Shown piece after piece: positions 16,672 through 24,310 of a stretch of 64,000 nucleotides of DNA; position 1 is the first letter of the stretch, and every line of letters starts with the position of its first letter. Both the position numbers and the translations under genes were made by a program. The stretch lies in contig JANOBD010000043.1 in assembly GCA_031411495.1 (NCBI GenBank), forward strand, positions 39,088 through 103,087, read 5' to 3'. The notes beneath the pieces were generated by a model that was not told where the DNA came from, ran no database searches, and saw only the letters and a program-made list of their open reading frames with translations. The DNA comes from JANOBD01 sp031411495 (lineage in GTDB: Bacteria > Planctomycetota > Phycisphaerae > Tepidisphaerales > Tepidisphaeraceae).

Positions 16672-17727
16672 TTAGTCGCCGCCGAGTTTCGATCTCACGA
16701 AGTTCGCGCGCTCGACCTTGCGGAGATCGCCTTCGAGCCGCTTGTTCATCACCTTCTGCAGGTGCGCCTGCTGGGTGAGCAGGAAGAGCTCGTTCACGCG
16801 GTTGATGTCGACGCCCTTTACCCGGCCGAGGTTCACGCCCATGCGGAGGTGGCTCAGCAGGAAGAGCACTTCTTCGGTCGAGAGCATCCGCGCGCTGCGC
16901 AGGATGCCGAGCGCTCGGAAGACCTTGTCATCCAGCGCGGCCGTGCGTTCATTCAGCAGCGCGCGCCGTGCCTCGTGTTCGTAGGCGACGATGCGCGGGA
17001 TGATCGTGTGGCGGAACTCGCTGAGGATGTCATCCTCGACTTTGCCCAGCGTGGTCTGATTGCTGATCTGATAAAAATCGCCGGTGGCTTCGGTGCCTTC
17101 GCCGTACAGGCCGCGGACGGCAAGCTTCAGATCCTTCGCCGCGCGGAAGACCTTTTCTATTTCGCCGGTCATCTTCAGCGCCGGCAGATGGAGCATCACG
17201 CTCACGCGGATGCCGGTGCCAACGTTGGTCGGACAGGCGGTGAGGTAGCCGAATCGTTTGTGGAAGGCGAACTCGAGCGCATCGTCGAGCTTATCGTCGA
17301 TGGCATTGATCTGTTCCCACGCCTCTTCGAGTTGCAGGCCGCTGCGCAGGACCTGGATGCGCAGGTGGTCTTCTTCGAGCACCATGATCGATACGGTCTC
17401 ATCATCGCTCACGGCCACGCCGCGCGCGCCCTCGGCGGTGGAATGCGGCTTGGAGATCAGGTGGCGCTCGACGAGGAACTGGCGGTCCTGCTCAGTCGTC
17501 TGTTCGAGATCGACGTAGAAGATCTTCGTGGCGGCGTGCGAGGTGATGATGGCATCCCGCACGCGCTTCTCCAGCGCGATGCGCTGCTGTCGGCTCATGC
17601 GCGAAACGAACGGCATGCCGACGACATTGCGCGCCAGGCGGATGCGCGAGCTGATCACGACTTCGTTGTGCGGCCCGGCGCCGCGAAGCCATTCGCCCGA
17701 TCGCGCTGTGAGGTCACTGAGTTTCAT
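16672..17727 (-). CDS. mcsB: Protein-arginine kinase McsB
   Basis: The 351-residue protein is of the ATP:guanido phosphotransferase family. Diagnostic segments are 'VVISSRIRLARNV' (23-35), the ATP-binding arginines, the catalytic loop 'LTACPTNVGTGIRVSVMLHL' with the conserved Cys, and the C-terminal 'DINRVNELFLLTQQAHLQ'. McsB phosphorylates arginines on proteins; in Firmicutes this marks them for ClpCP and inactivates the CtsR repressor. It is encoded downstream of mcsA, the usual order, with a 137-base repeat in the gap. No ctsR or clpC is in the window. Confidence 0.96.
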   Translation of the reverse strand: MKLSDLTARSGEWLRGAGPHNEVVISSRIRLARNVVGMPFVSRMSRQQRIALEKRVRDAIITSHAATKIFYVDLEQTTEQDRQFLVERHLISKPHSTAEGARGVAVSDDETVSIMVLEEDHLRIQVLRSGLQLEEAWEQINAIDDKLDDALEFAFHKRFGYLTACPTNVGTGIRVSVMLHLPALKMTGEIEKVFRAAKDLKLAVRGLYGEGTEATGDFYQISNQTTLGKVEDDILSEFRHTIIPRIVAYEHEARRALLNERTAALDDKVFRALGILRSARMLSTEEVLFLLSHLRMGVNLGRVKGVDINRVNELFLLTQQAHLQKVMNKRLEGDLRKVERANFVRSKLGGD

Positions 17728-17752
17728 CCCTGTTCTTCTCCAAACATGAATC

Positions 17753-17889
17753 TGTCATCCAGAGGCTGGTTTACCAGCCCAAGGATCTCGGATGCCGTCA
17801 AAACTGGCGATTCAAAGTCAATCCACAACCGAGATGCTTCAGTCGCCTGCGGAGGGCATGCCCTCCGCTTAGGCTCCTTCTGCATGACA
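17753..17889. repeat. Palindromic TGTCAT...ATGACA repeat between mcsA and mcsB (type D)
   Basis: The ends are TGTCATCC and GCATGACA. The inside holds two perfect hairpins, GGCTGGT-TT-ACCAGCC (17764-17779) and GGAGGGCATGCCCTCC (17851-17866), plus the words GGATCTCGG and GAGATGCTTC. This matches the pattern of dispersed repeats seen in many bacterial genomes. A 62-codon open frame runs through it to overlap the mcsB start, but its composition comes from the repeat and I do not call it a gene. Confidence 0.75.
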
Positions 17890-17914
17890 GCAATCTCTTC
17901 ATCTTCGTACACAC

Positions 17915-18463
17915 TTACTCTTCTCCCGCCTCGGCGGCGCGGATCTGGTCACGCAGCGAAGCGGCGCGTTCGTAATCTTCGCCTTCGACGGCGGCCGCCA
18001 GTTCCTTGCGCAGCCGTGCGAGCGTGCTGCGCTTCCGGGAGACGATCGTTCCGCCCGACGCTCTTCGGGCCGGCACCTTGCCGACGTGATGCGTCGCGCC
18101 TTCGTGGGCGCGCTGGATGATCGCGGTGAGTTCCTTCTCGAAGAGGCCGTAGTCGTTCTCACAGCCGAGCAGGCCGCTCTGCTTGAAGTCCGCCCAGGTG
18201 ATGCCGCAGCTCTCGCAACTGACGGCAGACTCTTTCGGGCTCGCGCCCGAATGGGCGAGCACGAAGTTGTTGAGCAGTTCGTTGATGGGTGTATGGCTCT
18301 TGCCGGCGAGCGATTCGCCGGTCAGTTTCGGGCAGGAGTCGCAGTAGTGCTTCTCTACCTTTTTGCCGCCGGAGATCTCCGTCAGGTGAACGGTTGGCGG
18401 TTTTTTGCAGCCTTCGCAGTCGCCTTTTTGCATCCTTTGCACATGCCCGTTGTTCCGCGGCAT
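17915..18463 (-). CDS. mcsA: McsA: zinc-finger UVR-domain activator of McsB
   Basis: The 182-residue protein has two CxxC pairs in the N-terminal half ('GDCEGCKKP', 'YCDSCPK') and a further pair ('SCESCGITWADF') typical of McsA. The C-terminal UVR motif is 'LRKELAAAVEGEDYERAASL' (about 152-171). McsA binds and activates McsB and links it to the Clp protease. It is the first gene of the mcsA-mcsB operon. The start at 18463 has AAGGAG almost touching the ATG, so Met11 (18433) is a plausible alternative. Confidence 0.92.
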   Translation of the reverse strand: MPRNNGHVQRMQKGDCEGCKKPPTVHLTEISGGKKVEKHYCDSCPKLTGESLAGKSHTPINELLNNFVLAHSGASPKESAVSCESCGITWADFKQSGLLGCENDYGLFEKELTAIIQRAHEGATHHVGKVPARRASGGTIVSRKRSTLARLRKELAAAVEGEDYERAASLRDQIRAAEAGEE

Positions 18464-18549
18464 GCTCCTTGAGTCGTTCCTGGTCCGTCGAAACGGATCG
18501 TCTCAATTGTATCGGACGTTTCCCGATCCGAACAAAAAGATCGTAGTCG

Positions 18550-18942
18550 TCAACTCCTGTGGGTTCTATCGGATAAATCGGCGCGGAAGATCGCGGTGCA
18601 CCCGGTCGCCTCGCCGACCTCCACATACTCCATCCGCACAGTTCCCGGCAGTTTCAACGACCGCGCGACCGCCTCCGCGACTCGCTCGGCCGAAGGATTT
18701 ACGCCGCTTTTGAATGGTTCTACGTCGTTGAGGTGCCGGCGATCCCATGGGCTGATTACCGCGTCGAGTTGTCGTTCGAGCTCGTGGAAGTCCATCACGC
18801 AGTCCATCGCGTCGAGCTGGTCCGAGCCGATCGCGACCGCCACCGACCACCCGTGGCCGTGGACGGGTTCGAACGAGCCGTCGGGAAGACGTAGCGCGTG
18901 CGTAGCGGCGAAGGCGCGGTCGATGCGGATGGAGAAAGGCAT
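18550..18942 (-). CDS. 6-pyruvoyl-tetrahydropterin synthase / QueD family protein without the catalytic cysteine
   Basis: The 130-residue T-fold enzyme starts at ATG 18942. Zinc ligands are present: 'FAATHAL' (first His) and 'PVHGHGW' (HxH). 'MDFHELER' and the late 'EYVEVGEATGCTAIF' are family-typical. The Cys four residues before HGH in PTPS and QueD is Phe here, giving 'FEPVHGH', i.e. an ExxHGH pattern. As I recall, this is the mark of PTPS-III enzymes, which make 6-hydroxymethyl-dihydropterin for folate synthesis. So QueD-type queuosine synthesis is less likely. The long upstream extension of the frame is non-coding. Confidence 0.82.
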   Translation of the reverse strand: MPFSIRIDRAFAATHALRLPDGSFEPVHGHGWSVAVAIGSDQLDAMDCVMDFHELERQLDAVISPWDRRHLNDVEPFKSGVNPSAERVAEAVARSLKLPGTVRMEYVEVGEATGCTAIFRADLSDRTHRS

Positions 18943-19452
18943 TTGGCAGAGTGTAGGGATGACGGTCATGCAGTCATCTGGGACGCCGAAGTGGTCAACC
19001 CGGGCGATCGGCGGAGTTGCGATCGTTGAACTGGGGCTCTTTCGATGTTCCCGAGGACGATTGCCGGCAAGGCACCGCGCCAACGGCCGCCAAGGTGCGC
19101 CGGTTTCGACCATCGCTGCCGTGCGTAAGTGAAGCTGGGCACTCGATTTTCGGCGCGAGTGGGTAATCGTGGGTAACGACGGGCAATGGGGGAGACACCC
19201 TCGCGCAGGGTGCCTCGACGAGCGGGAATGATTGAAAAAAGCGCGCACCTACCTTTCCATGGCGCGCTGCGCGAAAACACATGTTTCGCGCAAAAAGCCC
19301 CGGATTTTCGCACTCTTTTTCTCCGGTTCAGGCTCGACGTGCCGGCTGACACTTTTGTCGAGAACTCAACTTGATTTTCGGATCGACCGGGATAAATTAT
19401 ATAAGACTTCGGGACCGCGCCCGAGGTGTATTAACACCGCAACGGAGCAGGT
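18943..19452. other. Divergent intergenic region, no gene seen
   Basis: About 510 bases separate the PTPS-like gene (minus) from the pseudopilin gene (plus). No open frame here looks coding. A short inverted repeat (ACCCTCGCGCAGGGT, about 19197-19211) and the pseudopilin promoter candidate near 19371 are the only features I can name. The last 120 bases are clearly more AT-rich than the surroundings, as expected of a promoter region. Confidence 0.5.
19371..19398 (+). promoter_or_regulatory. Possible sigma-70-type promoter for the pseudopilin gene
   Basis: TTGATT (19371-19376) and TAAATT (19393-19398) are spaced by 16 bases in an AT-rich island ending TTATATAAG. The transcript would begin about 45 bases before the ATG at 19453. 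The match is by eye only. Confidence 0.4.
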
Positions 19453-20307
19453 ATGCCACAATCGCTCAAAAAACAGGCGTTTACCCTGGTCGAATTGCTC
19501 GTCGTGATCGGCATCATCGCCGTCCTGATCTCGATCCTTCTGCCTTCGCTCAATAAGGCTCGTGAACAAGGCAACATCGTGAAGTGCGCCAGCAATATCC
19601 GGCAGCTGGCACTCGCCGTGACCAACTACGCGACCGAGAACAAGGGCAAGTACCCGCCGAATGTGAACTCACCGGCGATCGAGTGGTACCACCGCGACCG
19701 GATCGGCAAATACCTTCCCAATTCGGTGGTCACGCCGTCGGGCAACATCGCCGGCCCGATCATGGTCTGTCCCACCACGCGAGATGAAAACGTGATTCGC
19801 ACCTACTCCATGAACGTGTGGGCGAGTTCGATTTCTGACCAGTTCGTTTACAACAAGACGCCGGACCCGCGCACCTTCACCGGCCTGACGTACAACCCCA
19901 ACCCGCCCTTCCGTGGCCAGATGTGGGGCGCATCGTCCAAGGGCTCGTCCCAGCTGATCCTGCTCGGTGAGCGCTTCGTCAATTCCGAATACAACGGGCA
20001 GCTTTACGCGAGTTCGACCCTCGGGTTTCAAGGCGACAAGCCCGGGCAGCGTTTCCTCGGCATCCCCGGCTATGCACTCACTGTTCTTCCCGCCGGCGCC
20101 GGAACAGCCAACACCGAGATGGATTTCACGCGTCATCGTCAGTCCAAGGACAAAGGCGCCGGAAACGCGGCCAGGGGACGAACGAACATCGCTTTCGCCG
20201 ACGGGCACGTCGAACTGCTGGCGCACGATGAGCTTGCAGATCCGAACACGGGTTTGAGTCGCAATCGCGCCCTGTGGTCGCCCTACGACTACAAGATCAA
20301 CAACTGA
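19453..20307 (+). CDS. Type II secretion/pilus-like pseudopilin with H-X9-DG domain
   Basis: The 284-residue protein starts after GGAGCAGGT. The short basic leader and cleavage site 'KKQAFTLVELLVVIGIIAVL' (prepilin peptidase cuts before Phe) are canonical. The C-terminal 'TNIAFADGHVELL', with an upstream His and basic residues, is the H-X9-DG processing-associated motif of planctomycete pseudopilins. These proteins occur in dozens of copies per genome and probably assemble a cell-surface or secretion pseudopilus. A good rho-independent terminator follows at 20339-20371, so it is likely monocistronic. Confidence 0.93.
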   Translation: MPQSLKKQAFTLVELLVVIGIIAVLISILLPSLNKAREQGNIVKCASNIRQLALAVTNYATENKGKYPPNVNSPAIEWYHRDRIGKYLPNSVVTPSGNIAGPIMVCPTTRDENVIRTYSMNVWASSISDQFVYNKTPDPRTFTGLTYNPNPPFRGQMWGASSKGSSQLILLGERFVNSEYNGQLYASSTLGFQGDKPGQRFLGIPGYALTVLPAGAGTANTEMDFTRHRQSKDKGAGNAARGRTNIAFADGHVELLAHDELADPNTGLSRNRALWSPYDYKINN

Positions 20308-20338
20308 TGCGTGCCGTTCCTCATTGAGATAACCTCGG

Positions 20339-20371
20339 GCCGCGGTCGTGATGATCGCGGCTCTGTCTTTT
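20339..20371 (+). terminator. Rho-independent terminator after the pseudopilin gene
   Basis: GCCGCGGTC and GATCGCGGC pair around a short GTGAT-type loop, followed by TCTGTCTTTT. It lies 31 bases after the pseudopilin stop and just before the MFS transporter start. Confidence 0.72.
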
Positions 20372-20381
20372 GCAGCACGCG

Positions 20382-21875
20382 ATGACTGCACTCACTCCGC
20401 AACCCGCTCCCGATGACGTGCCCGCCGCGCCGCGGTTCTCGGTCGGCACGCTCAGCTACACCTCTCGGCAGCTTTACTGCGTCTTCTTCTGGATGCTCTG
20501 GGGTGACTTCGTCCTGACGCTGATGGACGGCGGCGTCGTCTCGAACGTCGTCAAGCTCCAGCTCGCAAAGCTCGGCGCTTCCAACACCACGATCGGCTTT
20601 CTCGACGGCACGATGACGGCGATCCTCAGCGCCATCGGCGTCGCGGCGATCAGCACGGCGAGCGATCGACACCGCGGGCCGCGCGGCCGACGCGTCCCGT
20701 TCCTCTTCTGGTCCACGCCCCCGCTGGTGATCTGCCTGCTCGGCGTCGCATTTTCGCCTCAACTTGCCGACGCGCTCGCCCATGCCTCGCCGCGGCTTGC
20801 CGCATGGTTCGGCTCGCTCGCGGCGACCGTTCTGCCGGGCACTTCCAGTCTGTCGCCGACGACGCACCTCGTTCTCGCCGTCCTCACCACCACGCTCACG
20901 CTCTACCGCGTGTTCGAACTCGTTCCCGGCACCGTCTACTACTGCCTGTGGCCGGACGTGATTCCCGCAAAACGAATGGGCATGTTCGCGTGCCTCTTTC
21001 GCGTGGTCGCCGCACTCGGGATGTTTCTCTTTAACCGGTACCTGCTGAAGTACGCGGGGAGCCATCCGCAGGCGCTCTACGTCGGGGCGGCGGCGTTGTA
21101 TCTCGTCTCGTTCGCGGCGTTGAGTTTCGGCGTCCGCGAAGGCGAGTATCCGCCCGTCGCCGAGCCAGACGCGCGGCCGCACCCGCTGCGGCGAGCCTAT
21201 CAATATGTCTGCGAATCGTATTCCAGCCCGTTCTACTGGAAGTTCTTCCTGATGTCGGGCTCGATCATCATCGCCATTAAGAGTCTGAACGCGTTCGTCA
21301 TCCTGTTCGGCACGCGGACGCTCGGCCTCACGCCCGGCCGGTACGGCGAGCTGATCAGCTACAAAGATCTGACGACAATCATTCCGTTCCTCATTCTCGC
21401 GGTGGTGATCGATCGATATCACCCGCTGCGCGCCGGACTGGCGACACTGGTGGCCGTCGTCGTCGCAGGCGTCGCCAGCTTCTTCCTGATCCACAACGAG
21501 TCGAGTTTCGCGATCTGCATCACTGCGCTATACACCGTGATCGCGATCTATCAGGCCGCCACCGGCGCGATCAACGCGCGCATGTTGCCGCGCGAACGGT
21601 TCGGCCAGTTCAACTCGGCAAACGTCATCGTCTGGCAACTGTCGTGGGCCGTCCTGAGCCCCGGCTGCGGCAAGTTCCTCGATCTGGTCGGCGATAACCG
21701 GTTTCTCTTTCTCTGGTTCAGCGCCTTCGCCTGCTTCAGCCTGGTGATGACGATCCTCGTGTATCGGGATTGGAAACGCCTCGGCGGCGATGAGGAGTAC
21801 GTCGCGCCGCTCTCCGAAACGCCTGAGCGATCCGCCCAGACAGGACCCTTCGCCGGCGCCTCCTGTCGGCGATGA
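20382..21875 (+). CDS. MFS transporter, GPH/SLC45-like
   Basis: The 497-residue protein starts at ATG 20382. About 12 hydrophobic helices are visible, with the cytoplasmic loop 'SDRHRGPRGRRVPFLFWSTP' after the second or third helix. That loop resembles the GPH and sucrose-transporter (SLC45) motif. A second half with 'YGELISYKDLTTIIPFLILA' follows a central cytoplasmic loop. The substrate is probably a sugar or glycoside by family. The C-terminal ~30 residues are hydrophilic. It stands alone between a terminator and a small-gene region. Confidence 0.85.
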   Translation: MTALTPQPAPDDVPAAPRFSVGTLSYTSRQLYCVFFWMLWGDFVLTLMDGGVVSNVVKLQLAKLGASNTTIGFLDGTMTAILSAIGVAAISTASDRHRGPRGRRVPFLFWSTPPLVICLLGVAFSPQLADALAHASPRLAAWFGSLAATVLPGTSSLSPTTHLVLAVLTTTLTLYRVFELVPGTVYYCLWPDVIPAKRMGMFACLFRVVAALGMFLFNRYLLKYAGSHPQALYVGAAALYLVSFAALSFGVREGEYPPVAEPDARPHPLRRAYQYVCESYSSPFYWKFFLMSGSIIIAIKSLNAFVILFGTRTLGLTPGRYGELISYKDLTTIIPFLILAVVIDRYHPLRAGLATLVAVVVAGVASFFLIHNESSFAICITALYTVIAIYQAATGAINARMLPRERFGQFNSANVIVWQLSWAVLSPGCGKFLDLVGDNRFLFLWFSAFACFSLVMTILVYRDWKRLGGDEEYVAPLSETPERSAQTGPFAGASCRR

Positions 21876-21941
21876 CCCGATCCGGCGAGCGTCAATATTC
21901 ACTGATTGACAATCGATCCTTAACGGATTTCTAATGCAGGC

Positions 21942-22118
21942 ATGGACGGCGCGAACTTCCCACGCCTTGCGGCGATCGGTCACGTGCTCGTGTTCGCGCT
22001 GATCGTACTGAGTTCATTCGGTGCGATGGCGTACATCACCGGCGTTGCGCGACTGTCGACGCAGTCGGCGGAGGTCTCAAAGCCGATTCCCGAATTGGTG
22101 CGCTGGGCCGAGCCCTGA
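21942..22118 (+). CDS. Possible small single-pass membrane protein (58 aa)
   Basis: The ATG at 21942 opens a 58-codon frame ending in TGA at 22116-22118. The predicted product has one strong hydrophobic helix ('VLVFALIVLSSFGAMAYITG', residues 14-33) flanked by a basic N-terminus and a short polar tail. This is the layout of a real small membrane protein. The ribosome site (GCAGG) is mediocre. No family is recognised. Confidence 0.45.
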   Translation: MDGANFPRLAAIGHVLVFALIVLSSFGAMAYITGVARLSTQSAEVSKPIPELVRWAEP

Positions 22119-22418
22119 GCGCCCGCGGTGGAGCCGTCCGGCCTGAAGAAAGGCGAACTGGCCCTTGGCCAGGCGGAGCGCGAACGGCTCGTCTGCCAGT
22201 TTCGCCGCTGTCCGGTAATACGTGTGGCGGATGTCTTATTCATGTTGGTCATTCTCGCGCTTCGGAACTCATTCCGTTTGAGCCGCGTGTAGGCATTGTG
22301 TAAGGATCGATCGTTATCCGCGCGGATTTCCGCGGACATCGCAAGTCAACGTCGGCACCGCCGGTGCCGATTCGACCATCAGCCGCCACTGTCGGCGGCG
22401 TGACGATCGGATCGATTC
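22119..22418. other. Gap between two possible small genes, nothing recognised
   Basis: No coding frame with a credible start stands out on either strand. An imperfect repeat of CGGC/GCCG words near 22355-22400 (GCACCGCCGGTGC, GCCGCCACTGTCGGCGGC) could form a small hairpin upstream of the next small frame. Confidence 0.4.
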
Positions 22419-22619
22419 ATGCGCGGCGCATTTCTCATGTCTCTGTTCGCGATCTGTGCGGCCCTGTCGCTGCATTACCTGCGCGCCGCCGCGGAAACAC
22501 GGTCTCCCGATGCGTCGCGCTCCGACCCGCTCATCAGCATGGAACACGCGTTCCCGCTGGCGCGTGAGCACGAGGTCGCGGACGCGGGGAGCGGCGAGTT
22601 GGCGGCGAACGGGAAATGA
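22419..22619 (+). CDS. Possible small exported or membrane protein (66 aa)
   Basis: The frame 22419-22619 encodes 66 residues beginning 'MRGAFLMSLFAICAALSLHY'. This is a short basic start and a hydrophobic stretch that reads as a signal peptide or membrane helix, followed by an acidic, Ala-rich tail. The ribosome site is weak. It could be a real small secreted protein or chance; nothing else explains the segment. Confidence 0.4.
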   Translation: MRGAFLMSLFAICAALSLHYLRAAAETRSPDASRSDPLISMEHAFPLAREHEVADAGSGELAANGK

Positions 22620-22659
22620 TTTGCCCGAACCGGTCCGCTGGCGACTGCTGGAAGCAGAG

Positions 22660-22700
22660 AAGAAAAGGGTTCGGGCAGACGGTGCCCGAACCCTTCTCGT
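22660..22700 (-). terminator. Strong terminator hairpin for the unknown gene at 22735
   Basis: AAGGGTTCGGGCA (22665-22677) and TGCCCGAACCCTT (22683-22695) form a perfect 13-bp stem with a GACGG loop. On the minus strand the stem is followed by TTCTTCTCT, a U-rich tail, about 35 bases after the stop of the gene ending at 22735. Confidence 0.85.
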
Positions 22701-22734
22701 TTATCTGCGCGGTGAATTCGATCGACGAATTCGA

Positions 22735-23289
22735 TCAGAGGTCACGCATTACTTCGAAGATGCCCTGGGTCTTGATGACCAGTTGGGCGTCGTCGAACAG
22801 GTGGAAGCTTTGCACGAGCAGCTCGTGGCTGCGGCGTTCGATATCGAGCACGGCAAGGGCCGCGCCGAAGTCGCTTGTGGCGGGGGTCTCGGCGATCATC
22901 AATTCGCGCTTGGCGGCATACGCCTGTATTTCGGCGCGGGTTGCGTCGTAGAGCGGCTGATTGAGTTGCTCTTCCTGCGTGGAGATCATGTACTTGATGT
23001 TCTCGCCGCTGGTCATCTCGTGATAGCGTTCGCCGCGGCAGGGGATTGTCTGGATCAGGCCACGGTCGGTGACAGGATCGTTTCGATTGACGATGACCTC
23101 GGTCAACGTGTTCTTGCCAGCGGAAAACGAGACGACATGTCCGCCTTCCACAAGCCAGATATCCGCGTCGTAGGCACGACGGCTGACTTGCTCACTGGCA
23201 AGGATGTTGAAGAGTTCTGGATGAAGCAGTCGTTGATAGAGGGTCAGTGTGAGACCACTGGATCGACGTTGCTTGGTTCGATTAGCCAT
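22735..23289 (-). CDS. Unrecognised conserved-looking protein (184 aa)
   Basis: The start at ATG 23289 is preceded by GGAAG; an open extension to 23388 is less likely. The product is soluble with mixed alpha/beta composition. The N-terminus is basic ('ANRTKQRRSSGLTLTLYQRL') and is followed by 'HPELFNILASEQVSRRAYDA', then 'GGHVVSFSAGKNTLTEVIVN'. The latter half is helical ('ATSDFGAALAVLDIERRSHE'). Good codon usage and a strong terminator after the gene support expression. I do not recognise a family, and neither neighbour suggests a role. Confidence 0.75.
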   Translation of the reverse strand: MANRTKQRRSSGLTLTLYQRLLHPELFNILASEQVSRRAYDADIWLVEGGHVVSFSAGKNTLTEVIVNRNDPVTDRGLIQTIPCRGERYHEMTSGENIKYMISTQEEQLNQPLYDATRAEIQAYAAKRELMIAETPATSDFGAALAVLDIERRSHELLVQSFHLFDDAQLVIKTQGIFEVMRDL

Positions 23290-23536
23290 TGGGGCTTCCG
23301 TGCTCTTGTTTATGAGAGCGATGCTCCTGCAGAAAATTTTTGAAAAACCGGACCATTCCGTGCAACGTAGATACGCTGCCGGAGGCACTTAGTTTCACGC
23401 CACTAGTCGGAGAGGCATATCGGGGAAAGTCATCCTTGACCTCCACACGCCACAATCCGCCGGCTACCACGTAAGGCGTTCCAACGCCTGACGAGGCGAT
23501 TATAGGGAAGATCGACGCTCTACCCCAAAAAAATCT

Positions 23537-24289
23537 TCACAAGTCGCTCATAGGGGCCAGAAGCGTTACGCATAAGACGTCGTAAGCAGCGTGGCAGAAT
23601 GCGGTTACACCGAACCCACGGGTTGTGAACAAGAGCCCCAGAAATATCCCCGCCACGAAGCGGAATCCACAGGTGCCCAGAGAAAACCTTTCCGCCCCCA
23701 AGTAATGGTATGCGGCGAATAGTCCCGCTGTTGAAATGAGTGTCAATGTATTCGCTGCGACCGGCTTAAAGCGACAGATGTCCGACAAAATCACGCTAAG
23801 CAGCACGAATCCGACCAGTCGAAAGATCAGCTCTTCGTACACCGCCGCCCCAATCGAGAGCACGGCCAATCGCGGCACCGCCGTGGTCGTCGCCGCGAAC
23901 GGAACCGCTCGCGACACCAGCAGCGCCAACGCCACCAACGGCAGTGCCAGCAGGCACCCTTCCACCGCCATCGCCCCGAGATGCATCGGCTTAACGGACC
24001 ACCGGTCGCGCTTGGCGATGTGCCAGCCGAGCAGGGATGCCACCAGCGCCAACGCTGGCAGCATCGCGCCCTGCGCACCGATGCTCAGGAACGCTCGCCT
24101 CAGCAGCGAAAACGCCACCAGTTGATCGGCCGGCCCGGATTCGAGCCAGCGCAGCATTCCGCGCGACGCAGCCTCGTAGACCGCCACCAGCGGAAGCACC
24201 ACCAGCAGGCTCGGCCAGGGCTTTTGTGATTCGGCGAAATACCCGCGCATCTGCTTCACAGATCGGCGCAAGCTTTCGAATGTCTTCAA
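23537..24289 (-). CDS. CPBP family intramembrane metalloprotease
   Basis: The 250-residue membrane protein has about seven helices. The Abi/CPBP motifs are complete: 'YEELIFR' (EExxxR), 'FAAYHYLG' (FxxxH-type) and 'AFCHAAYDV' (HxxxD/N-type), all within the second half. Family members are Rce1-like glutamate intramembrane proteases that can process prenylated proteins, bacteriocins or anti-sigma factors. It ends 247 bases from the start of the unknown gene and begins 22 bases from the fliM stop, so it could be read with fliM. Confidence 0.9.
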   Translation of the reverse strand: MKTFESLRRSVKQMRGYFAESQKPWPSLLVVLPLVAVYEAASRGMLRWLESGPADQLVAFSLLRRAFLSIGAQGAMLPALALVASLLGWHIAKRDRWSVKPMHLGAMAVEGCLLALPLVALALLVSRAVPFAATTTAVPRLAVLSIGAAVYEELIFRLVGFVLLSVILSDICRFKPVAANTLTLISTAGLFAAYHYLGAERFSLGTCGFRFVAGIFLGLLFTTRGFGVTAFCHAAYDVLCVTLLAPMSDL

Positions 24290-24310
24290 AAAGGGGTCGG
24301 CGCCGGGTGC

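Noticed and set aside
17724..17912. 62-codon ORF overlapping the mcsB start by ATGA
   Set aside because: It lies almost wholly in a palindromic repeat, so its open frame and overlap are likely coincidental.
16630..18120. Long plus-strand open frame (about 496 codons) opposite mcsB
   Set aside because: It is the antisense shadow of mcsB in GC-rich DNA and contains no motif; mcsB is complete and conserved.
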